A stretch of 20,978 nt of DNA from a virus: positions 1-20,978 of IMG/VR virus record IMGVR_UViG_3300030430_004844; one strand, 5' to 3'. Shown in pieces: positions 13,816 through 19,848 of this stretch. Positions within the stretch are counted from its first letter, which is position 1. Each line of letters opens with the position of its first letter. Both the position numbers and the translations under genes were made by a program. Under the pieces are notes generated by a model. The model was not told the origin of the DNA and searched no databases. It worked only from the letters and a program-made list of their open reading frames with translations.

Positions 13816-14411
13816 TGGCAGATCCAAAAGTTGGAACAGGTAAAAAACCAAAGGGTTCAGATAGAAGATTATATACTGATGAGAATCCTGATGATACCGT
13901 AAGAATTAAGTTTGCTACTAATGCAGATGCAAAAGCTACAGTGGCTAAAGTAAAAAAAGTAAAAAAACCTTTTGCTCGAAAGATTCAAATATTAAATGTC
14001 GGTCAACAAAGGGCTAAAGTTATGGGTAAGAAAGCGGTAGTAAATACATTTGAAAAAGGTAAAAATCAGATAAGAGCAAAAGAAATGGCGAAGAGAGAAA
14101 AGAAGAAGGAAACAAATGAAATGTCAAATAGAACCAGAGATGGACATAATCAAAGGGCCTATGATAGACAAATAGGCCAACTTAAAAAGTTTCTCGATAG
14201 AAAGAAAAGATTATTTCCTGAAAGACCAAAAGATAAACCAACACAAAAAGAAGAAGTTCCTGGAAATGCTATTGCACGTGGAGGAGTCGACATGGCTCCA
14301 AACATGGGACCAAGATTTAAAGCTCATGATGTTACAGATAAAAGATATAAAAAAGATAAAATTCCAAGAGTACTTAGAAGATTTAAGTCATACATAACAG
14401 AGCCTCAATGA
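13815..14411 (+). CDS. basic modular protein with a targeting-like motif at its C-terminus
   Basis: This 198-residue protein begins with a module KPKGSDRRLYTDENPDDTVR ... IKFATNADAKATVAKVKKVK, which I recognise from marine phage and giant-virus proteins (SGRRLYTDExPxDTVxIKF type). A highly basic middle and a segment VPGNAIARGGVDMAPNMGPR follow. The last residues are RRFKSYITEPQ: FKSYITE is exactly the form found at the N-termini of neighbouring proteins (FKTYISE, FKTYVVE), here at the C-terminus. GAGGAG lies upstream and the start overlaps the previous stop (TAATG). The stop overlaps the next start (ATGA). Confidence 0.75.
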   Translation: MADPKVGTGKKPKGSDRRLYTDENPDDTVRIKFATNADAKATVAKVKKVKKPFARKIQILNVGQQRAKVMGKKAVVNTFEKGKNQIRAKEMAKREKKKETNEMSNRTRDGHNQRAYDRQIGQLKKFLDRKKRLFPERPKDKPTQKEEVPGNAIARGGVDMAPNMGPRFKAHDVTDKRYKKDKIPRVLRRFKSYITEPQ

Positions 14412-14869
14412 TTAAATTTAAAACATATGTAGTTGAAAAATGGAAAGATCCACACCATAGTGAAGAGCATGATGAAGTTCATACTCAACTTGGTGTACCA
14501 AAGCACGTATTTCCAGATCATGTTAATAAACAGCTCAAGCATCTTTCTAATAAATCTAATTTTGAAAAGGCAATGAAATCTGCTAAGACAACTCATATTC
14601 ATCATTCTGATAAGAACCTTCATAAGATGGGTAATACAGACGCTGCTGACAAAAGAGGAATAATGCATAATCCAGAGATTGATGATTCCAAAAGAAAAAG
14701 AGTGTCAAGTCAGTACGATAAAGCATCATCTAAAAATAAAATGACGAAACCAATAATATTACATCATAAAGCAAGTGGTCATAAACATCTATTGGCTGGA
14801 AATACCAGGTTGACACATGGTGTACAAGATAGAAAAGAAAAAGTTCCAGTCCACACAATAGAGTATTAA
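14408..14869 (+). CDS. ParB/sulfiredoxin-like protein with capsid-targeting-like start
   Basis: This 153-residue protein starts MIKFKTYVVEKW, a targeting-like sequence. The C-terminal 40 residues read KPIILHHKASGHKHLLAGNT, then RL, and finish VPVHTIEY. This matches the core of the ParB/sulfiredoxin fold: a strand, then (H/Y)-L-(L/I)-A-G-x-x-R (Gly131 to Arg134), a helix, and a final VPVxxI strand. Members bind or hydrolyse nucleotides (CTP in ParB) and some cut DNA. The His-rich middle (HHSEEHDEVH, THIHHSDKNLHKM) is unusual. It starts within the stop of the preceding gene. The fold call is moderate; the substrate is unknown. Confidence 0.68.
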   Translation: MIKFKTYVVEKWKDPHHSEEHDEVHTQLGVPKHVFPDHVNKQLKHLSNKSNFEKAMKSAKTTHIHHSDKNLHKMGNTDAADKRGIMHNPEIDDSKRKRVSSQYDKASSKNKMTKPIILHHKASGHKHLLAGNTRLTHGVQDRKEKVPVHTIEY

Positions 14870-14872
14870 ATT

Positions 14873-15304
14873 ATGGCAAGACTTTACGGTATATTATTAA
14901 TCCTTGGGATACTAGGTGTAGTTGGATACGCATGTTATTCATACTATACGTCAACACAAGAACGAATCGCAGTTCTCACATCCAACAACGCTAAATTAGA
15001 AACGGCCTTATCATCTACAAAGGTCGCTTTTGAAACATATCAAAATAACGTAAAAGATGAGATTGAAAGATTCAAAGCAGAAATCAAGAGACAACAAGAA
15101 TTAAATGATGAGTTAAACAATAACTTACAAAAAGTGAAAGCCAACAATAAAGTAATAACAGACTTGTTAGCAGAAAACGATATAATTAAAAATAGTCTTG
15201 CAGACCCGCAAGCAACAGAGGATAAAATAAATGAAGAAGTGGACTTATTTTTTGGCGCTATTAATTGTGCCTCTAATAGTAAATGCGTGCAGCAAAGCGA
15301 CTGA
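14873..15304 (+). CDS. i-spanin (Rz-like inner-membrane spanin)
   Basis: This 143-residue protein has a short N-terminal membrane anchor (residues 5-26, YGILLILGILGVVGYACYSY) followed by a long periplasmic coiled coil (about 28-120, rich in heptad Leu/Ile with KLETAL, RFKAEIKRQQELNDEL). That is the Rz/i-spanin architecture. Its 3' end overlaps by 74 bases the start of a lipoprotein gene in another frame, the typical overlapping spanin arrangement. Spanin pairs bridge and fuse inner and outer membranes in the last step of lysis, so the host is inferred to be Gram-negative. The C-terminus has a Cys pair (INCASNSKC) that may form a disulfide. Confidence 0.85.
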   Translation: MARLYGILLILGILGVVGYACYSYYTSTQERIAVLTSNNAKLETALSSTKVAFETYQNNVKDEIERFKAEIKRQQELNDELNNNLQKVKANNKVITDLLAENDIIKNSLADPQATEDKINEEVDLFFGAINCASNSKCVQQSD

Positions 15305-15617
15305 AAAAGAAATCGTAACTGTTCCTCAGGTAGTGGAGACTCCTAAGATTGATGCTCCACAAATACGTATAGTACAAAGGCCTATACCAATTGAGATGAA
15401 GAACGCAGACATTATTGTCGTAACTGAAAATAACATAGATGAAGTAATTGATAGGGTTGTTAACACTCAAGGTGAATTTGTTTTATACGCAATGACAGCT
15501 CAAAGTTTCGAATCATTAGCTTTAAACTTTGAACAAATTAAAAGATTCATAGAAGCTCAGAATCAAGTAATATTATATTATGAAAAATCTGTTATAATCG
15601 AAAAGGATTTAGAATGA
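15231..15617 (+). CDS. o-spanin (Rz1-like outer-membrane lipoprotein)
   Basis: This 128-residue protein has a lipoprotein signal: MKK, a hydrophobic stretch, then Val17-Asn-Ala-Cys20 as the lipobox. A Pro-containing segment follows (VPQVVETPKIDAPQIRIVQR), typical of o-spanins, and then a folded C-terminal part (ADIIVVTENNIDEVIDRVV ... FVLYAMTAQSFESLAL). It is longer than lambda Rz1. The 5' end lies in another frame inside the i-spanin gene. The lipid-anchored protein would sit in the outer membrane and bind the i-spanin coiled coil. The extra C-terminal domain is a feature I recall in marine myoviruses. Confidence 0.8.
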   Translation: MKKWTYFLALLIVPLIVNACSKATEKEIVTVPQVVETPKIDAPQIRIVQRPIPIEMKNADIIVVTENNIDEVIDRVVNTQGEFVLYAMTAQSFESLALNFEQIKRFIEAQNQVILYYEKSVIIEKDLE

Positions 15618-15808
15618 AATTAAAAGATATGTTTAAAGTACTCAAGAAACCAACTGAAGAGACTGAAGCACTACAAAACATGGGTGTTATAAAAAAGTTT
15701 AATCACAGAGTACGTAAAGACGGCGAGAAAATGAGCGATAAAGAAAAAATGGACAAAGGATTCAATGGAAAAACATACAGCATTAATGGTCTTGAGTGGG
15801 ACTTTTAA
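15614..15808 (+). CDS. small hypothetical protein after the spanins
   Basis: This 64-residue basic protein starts MKLKDMFKVLKKPTEETEAL and ends GKTYSINGLEWDF. Its ATG overlaps the o-spanin stop (ATGA), so it belongs to the same coupled unit. No membrane segment or motif is seen; an adaptor to the lysis proteins is possible only by position. Confidence 0.65.
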   Translation: MKLKDMFKVLKKPTEETEALQNMGVIKKFNHRVRKDGEKMSDKEKMDKGFNGKTYSINGLEWDF

Positions 15809-15920
15809 AAGTCTTATGATACTACTTATGTTTATTATGTTTTTTGCAGATGATGACGAATTAATAAGACCTAGGCCAACAGGACTAGGAGCTAGAGAAC
15901 AAATAATGAAAGGTGATTAA
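15786..15920 (+). CDS. very small membrane or signal-anchored protein
   Basis: This 44-residue ORF runs from ATG 15786 to TAA 15920. A likelier functional start may be the ATG at 15816, giving MILLMFIMFFADDDELIRPR, then PTGLGAREQIMKGD. A short, very hydrophobic N-terminus is followed by a charged soluble tail, as in a signal-anchored or cleaved secreted peptide. Ribosome binding sites are weak for both starts. It fills the gap between two small genes in a region of membrane/lysis genes. Confidence 0.5.
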   Translation: MVLSGTFKSLMILLMFIMFFADDDELIRPRPTGLGAREQIMKGD

Positions 15921-15921
15921 T

Positions 15922-16119
15922 ATGTCAGTTATGTTTTTAATGTTCTTAGGAATAACATTTCATGAATTAAATTCTGAATTTATAGAAACTGTAAAAGAGT
16001 ATGAAAAGAAAGGATACGTATGGAAGTACGATCCAGATTTTATATCAAAAGATAGTTTAGCTATAGCACTCGAAGGAAATGGAAAAAGACTAGTTATACA
16101 AAAAATGAAAAAGGAGTAA
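15922..16119 (+). CDS. small hypothetical protein
   Basis: The ATG at 15922 is preferred over an in-frame GTG at 15913 because AAAGGTG lies about 7 bases upstream of it. The product is 65 residues: MSVMFLMFLGITFHELNSEF, then IETVKEYEKKGYVWKYDPDF, then a beta-type end (SLAIALEGNGKRLVIQKMKK). The hydrophobic N-terminus could be a short signal or anchor, but is also compatible with a buried strand. Unknown function; it lies just before a membrane protein gene. Confidence 0.65.
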   Translation: MSVMFLMFLGITFHELNSEFIETVKEYEKKGYVWKYDPDFISKDSLAIALEGNGKRLVIQKMKKE

Positions 16120-16121
16120 AC

Positions 16122-16403
16122 ATGTGGGAAATGATTGAACGTATGGCTGGTGACAGACTTTGGATTTATACTGCTATTGCAGGATCATTACTTGGTGCAG
16201 CTTTTTTAGCATGGTTTCAAGGAACAAGAATGGGAATATGGGCTTATGGAATATTTGATAACACATTAAATTTTCTTGTCGAAAGATGGGGTTGGACTTG
16301 GTTCAAAACTGATCATGATGCATGGAGAAAAAAATATCCTCATATAACAAAAAAGTTAGATGAGGTTGATGAGAGAATCAGTAGACTTGAAGATGACAAT
16401 TGA
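16122..16403 (+). CDS. small membrane protein, holin candidate
   Basis: This 93-residue protein has one hydrophobic helix (about 13-32, LWIYTAIAGSLLGAAFLAWF), possibly a second weaker amphipathic Trp-rich segment (MGIWAYGIFDNTLNFLVERW), and a charged C-terminal coiled coil (KKLDEVDERISRLEDDN). AAGGAG lies 6 bases upstream. A small, late, single-helix membrane protein near spanins could be a holin or lysis regulator, but the sequence alone does not establish this. Confidence 0.65.
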   Translation: MWEMIERMAGDRLWIYTAIAGSLLGAAFLAWFQGTRMGIWAYGIFDNTLNFLVERWGWTWFKTDHDAWRKKYPHITKKLDEVDERISRLEDDN

Positions 16404-16920
16404 CTGTTTGATAGTTGTTGATGCATTTGATAGTTGGCCGGAAGAAGATCTTAAAAAATATCCATTTCTTGACAAAGAAACTAAATTATTTGGTCAATAT
16501 TTAAATCATACTATAAATTTAATTAGACCAAACTGTAGAATTTTTCATGCAAGGACAATTCCAGATAGGCCTCTTATGAAAGAAATCGATACCAGTCAAG
16601 ATACGATAATTGATGAAGATCAGCCTTCTATTTCGGTACTACCAAATTTTGATAATTATTATATCTGTGGATATCATCTTAGTAGATGTATCCAACACAA
16701 AGCCGATAAATTGTTTAAACAAGGAAAACCTTTTGAATCTATCAGAATAGTTCTTAATATGTCTATGATGTTTCCTGGAGATACTCTTACACAATGTTTA
16801 AGGCATCTTAAAGCTGAAAACACTTATATGTATAATCATGGAGTTGGATTTCAAAAACTTTATGATTCATTGTCCCCAGGAAATATTATTCATAGCTTTT
16901 TTGAACTAAAAAATGTATAA
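16393..16920 (+). CDS. possible isochorismatase-fold (cysteine hydrolase-like) protein
   Basis: I place the start at 16393 (MTIDCLIVVDAFDSWPEEDL), where the conserved domain begins; an in-frame ATG at 16360 would add 11 residues overlapping the previous gene. The product is about 175 residues. DCLIVVDAFDSW resembles the first strand of isochorismatase-like hydrolases, which have a catalytic Asp there. FDNYYICGYHLSRCIQHKAD resembles the later strand-G-x-x-x-x-C-V element that holds the catalytic Cys. The middle Lys of the usual triad is not obvious. The call is tentative: it may be a non-enzymatic relative. It is the last gene before the fibre promoter. Confidence 0.6.
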   Translation: MTIDCLIVVDAFDSWPEEDLKKYPFLDKETKLFGQYLNHTINLIRPNCRIFHARTIPDRPLMKEIDTSQDTIIDEDQPSISVLPNFDNYYICGYHLSRCIQHKADKLFKQGKPFESIRIVLNMSMMFPGDTLTQCLRHLKAENTYMYNHGVGFQKLYDSLSPGNIIHSFFELKNV

Positions 16921-16923
16921 ATA
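16916..16923 (+). promoter_or_regulatory. T4-type late promoter for the tail-fibre genes
   Basis: An exact TATAAATA overlaps the stop codon of the preceding gene and lies 18 bases before the ATG at 16942, with AAAGGAG in between. It would give the host-recognition genes their own late start. Confidence 0.82.
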
Positions 16924-16941
16924 GACGAAAGGAGTTCATTT

Positions 16942-18591
16942 ATGGTTTCAAGAACGTTTAAAGTAGCAAAAGCATTTGGATCGGCTGGAGTTCTTTCAAA
17001 GGCAACTCAAGCAGTTCCGGAAGCAGTAGGAGGTGTAACAACTGCTGACTCAGCTAACGTACTTGGAACTGCTGATGCTGGTGTGTCGAAGTTTAGTACT
17101 AATGATAAGAAATTGTTTGTTTATAATGGTACTGCTTGGGATAAAATATTGTCAGGTACTGATGGTCCACCTATTTGGGATAGTGGAGGAAGTGCTGTTA
17201 CAGTTCCAAAAGCTCTGTCGCGGAACTACAACTTTAACACGAATTTAGCAACTTTAGATTCTCAAAGAGTTACTCTTAGTGTAAGCGCTTCAGATCCTGA
17301 TGGATTTCCTATAATTTATTCTTCTGATCAACATCCGGCATCAAACAATTTAATAGACAGTGTCACACAAACATCTTCAGGCGTGTTTAGAGTTACACCA
17401 AACATCATGAGTGGTGAGAGTAACGCAAACGATACTGTAAGTTTCAGAATACTTGCTTCAGATGGAGCGCGTGTTGCTACTGGATCAACTGTTTTTAGTA
17501 TTAGTTACTCTAAATTTACTATTTACAAGAAAGGTGCGGCTTCAAATGGATTTTGGGGAAGTACTTATGGTGCTAACTGGAACTATGGTGTTGATGGTCA
17601 ATCAGGTATAGGTGGCGAAATTGCTGATGACGGAACGACTCAAATATTAAACAAGTTTGGAGAGTACTGGTTATTGCCAAGCACAAACTTTACAGCTGAC
17701 TTAAAGATGTGGGGAGCTGCAGGATCAACAGCTTCAGATGGTGTAGCTGGTAGTGGTACTGATACTGATGCAGGTTTAAGTGCCTATAGTGGCTTTGGCG
17801 GATATACGTACGCAAGAATGGCATTTACGGCAGGACAATACTACACTATCATCGTAGGACAAGGTGGTGCGTTTGGTACTGGAAGTGGAAATAGTCATGG
17901 TCCTCCAGCATCATTTGGTGGAGGAGGTCATGCAGGTAGAGCAAACAATGGTGGTCATCAACACGGTCGTGGAGCTGGTGGTGGACTTACCGGTATATTT
18001 CTAGGAAAAGAATTCGCTGATGTCAACGCCGTGCATACCGCATCACTATTAATCGCAGGTGGTGGCGGAGGAGGATATGGTCAACAAGGTGGCGGTGGAT
18101 CAGGTGGTGGAACAAGTGGATCAAACTCTGGCGCATCAAGAGGCGGCGGTGGCGGAACACAGTCTGCTGGTGGTGCTGCCGGAGGTGGATCTTATGGTTC
18201 CGGAACTAAGTCTGCAGGCGGCAAAATATTAGGTGGTTCTAGTTCTAATAGAACCGGAGTATACTCACCATCTGGAGGAGGTGGTGGATACTATGGTGGT
18301 GGTTCAGGTGCACCTAATAACTATGCAGGTGGTCCAGGTGGTGGTGGATCTGGATATGTCAAGTCAGACGCAAGTATAACAAACAGTGGAATGAACACAG
18401 CTACTGCTTGGAATTCTGATGGTCCCTCACCGGGAAGAGATGAATCAGAATGGGGTGATGATGCTGGTGTTGGAAATTTTGATCATAATTCAACAACAGC
18501 AAATCCATATAGTGGTAGTGCACCTGAAACAGATATTGCAGGCTGGAGAAGAGTGAAGCCTGGTAGATTTGCAATTATTCCGGTAGAATAA
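16942..18591 (+). CDS. tail fibre/adhesin with Ig-like and glycine-rich receptor-binding domain
   Basis: This is a 549-residue protein. Residues 1-29 (MVSRTFKVAKAFGSAGVLSK and following) form a conserved attachment module shared with the next fibre. Residues 45-71 (FSTNDKKLFVYNGTAWDKIL) form a short beta repeat found in phage fibres. Residues 88-195 are Ig/cadherin-like (LSVSASDPDGFPIIYS). From about 238 (FGEYWLLPSTNFTADLKMWG) to the end there is a Gly-rich domain with many GGGG runs, a GQYYTIIVGQGG strand and LLIAGGGGGG. This closely resembles the glycine-rich fold of ALK/LTK-type receptors and the polyglycine-helix adhesins of some T4-like phages (for example S16 gp38). It probably binds a host surface molecule. 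It lies directly after a late promoter. Confidence 0.85.
   Translation: MVSRTFKVAKAFGSAGVLSKATQAVPEAVGGVTTADSANVLGTADAGVSKFSTNDKKLFVYNGTAWDKILSGTDGPPIWDSGGSAVTVPKALSRNYNFNTNLATLDSQRVTLSVSASDPDGFPIIYSSDQHPASNNLIDSVTQTSSGVFRVTPNIMSGESNANDTVSFRILASDGARVATGSTVFSISYSKFTIYKKGAASNGFWGSTYGANWNYGVDGQSGIGGEIADDGTTQILNKFGEYWLLPSTNFTADLKMWGAAGSTASDGVAGSGTDTDAGLSAYSGFGGYTYARMAFTAGQYYTIIVGQGGAFGTGSGNSHGPPASFGGGGHAGRANNGGHQHGRGAGGGLTGIFLGKEFADVNAVHTASLLIAGGGGGGYGQQGGGGSGGGTSGSNSGASRGGGGGTQSAGGAAGGGSYGSGTKSAGGKILGGSSSNRTGVYSPSGGGGGYYGGGSGAPNNYAGGPGGGGSGYVKSDASITNSGMNTATAWNSDGPSPGRDESEWGDDAGVGNFDHNSTTANPYSGSAPETDIAGWRRVKPGRFAIIPVE
16964..17018 (+). repeat. direct repeat copy 1 (fibre attachment module)
   Basis: These 55 bases are identical to 18635-18689 and encode the middle of the shared N-terminal fibre module (AKAFGSAGVLSKATQAVP). 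The identity extends through wobble positions, so it reflects a recent duplication or gene conversion rather than protein constraint alone. Confidence 0.9.
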
Positions 18592-18612
18592 TGAGTTTAA
18601 AAAGGTAAAGAA

Positions 18613-19848
18613 ATGACATCGAGATCAAGAAAAATAGCAAAAGCATTTGGATCGGCTGGAGTTCTTTCAAAGGCAACTCAAGCAGTTCCTGAAGAAGTAG
18701 GAGGTACGGTTGCTGTTAGTGATACTCCACCAAGTAATCCGAATAATGGTAAGTTCTGGTGGGACTCAACAACAGCTAAACTATATGTTCGTTATGAAGA
18801 TGGCAGTTCTAATCAATGGGTAACTGTAAACGGTGCCGACGGTGCTGATGCTACTGTTACATCTTACAGTAATTTAGCTGGTTTTCCTAGTTCTGGTAAT
18901 AGTGTAGGAGATTTTGCTTTTGCACAAGATACAAAAGCAATATATCTCTGGGACGGTACCGAGTGGGATAGAATTAGCTCAGGTGGTGATGAAATTCCTA
19001 CATTGACTACAACACCATCATCAACTCATAGTTTAAATAGTAATGGAACAACATCAACGATAACAATTGCCGCTTCAGATCCAGATGGTTTTCCAATCAC
19101 GTACTCGCACGACACGAATCCATCAAGTCCTAATCAAGTAACAAATATCACAAATTCTGGTGGTACATTTACATTGACACCTTCAACAAACTCAGCCCAC
19201 GCCGGCAACTTTACATTAAGACTTAAAGCAAGTGATGGTGTTAGTATTAAATCTCATTCAATAAACGTGGCGTTATCTTTCAATACTACATTTACTTTTG
19301 ATACTTCTGAGTCTACTATTAATACTAATTATACTGCTGATAATAAAGTAGAAGTGGTAGTGTCGGCAGGTAGTGCGGCGGCAACAGCACAACAGTCTGG
19401 TAAACTCGGTAAAGGATATCTTGAATATAAAATGATTAATATAATGAGTACACTTATGGTAGGTGTACAAGTCGGAACAAATACAGGTGGTTACAACGCT
19501 TCAACTGGACATTACACTTATGCTAATAATGGTGGTGGATACCCAGGAGGTTATGGTGCAACGGTAGGAGGTAGTGGAGGATTTACTAATAATGATATAA
19601 TAATGATAGCTTATGATACAGACGCCGGTTCAAATGGACAAATTTGGTATGGTAAAAATGGAACTTGGAGATCTGGTGTAGTGCCAGGAGTTAATGCAGG
19701 AAACGATCTAGGCACAGATGCAAGTTCGGTTGGACTTCAGCCTGCTTTTCATAATGGTTCTAGTAGTTCTGGTACTGCTCAAGTAGAAATCATAAGTCAT
19801 ACTCAAGGCGCACAATATACAATACCAACTGGTTGGAGTTTAGCATAA
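18613..19848 (+). CDS. tail fibre/adhesin with Ig-like and SPRY-like domains
   Basis: This is a 411-residue protein. It starts with the same attachment module as the first fibre (AKAFGSAGVLSKATQAVPE). Next come a beta repeat (SNPNNGKFWWDSTTAKLYVR), a second repeat (FPSSGNSVGDFAFAQDTKAI ... LWDGTEWDRIS) and an Ig-like domain (TITIAASDPDGFPITYS, about 150-225). The C-terminal domain (about 228-411) has the SPRY/concanavalin-like order: GKGYLEYKM, VGVQVG, NDIIMIAYDTDAGSNGQIWY then GKNGTW, and a final LQPAF plus EIISHTQGAQYTIPTGW. SPRY-type domains bind proteins or glycans, suiting host recognition. It has a different tip from the first fibre but the same base. Confidence 0.85.
   Translation: MTSRSRKIAKAFGSAGVLSKATQAVPEEVGGTVAVSDTPPSNPNNGKFWWDSTTAKLYVRYEDGSSNQWVTVNGADGADATVTSYSNLAGFPSSGNSVGDFAFAQDTKAIYLWDGTEWDRISSGGDEIPTLTTTPSSTHSLNSNGTTSTITIAASDPDGFPITYSHDTNPSSPNQVTNITNSGGTFTLTPSTNSAHAGNFTLRLKASDGVSIKSHSINVALSFNTTFTFDTSESTINTNYTADNKVEVVVSAGSAAATAQQSGKLGKGYLEYKMINIMSTLMVGVQVGTNTGGYNASTGHYTYANNGGGYPGGYGATVGGSGGFTNNDIIMIAYDTDAGSNGQIWYGKNGTWRSGVVPGVNAGNDLGTDASSVGLQPAFHNGSSSSGTAQVEIISHTQGAQYTIPTGWSLA
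18635..18689 (+). repeat. direct repeat copy 2 (fibre attachment module)
   Basis: This is an exact copy of 16964-17018, offset by 1671 bases, again in the N-terminal module of a fibre gene. Homologous recombination between the copies would fuse the first fibre's promoter and start to the second fibre's tip. Confidence 0.9.

Noticed and set aside
17900-18360. GGTGGTGGA-type DNA repeats as a CRISPR or satellite
   Set aside because: They are in frame and encode glycine runs of the fibre tip, with irregular spacing and no spacer structure.
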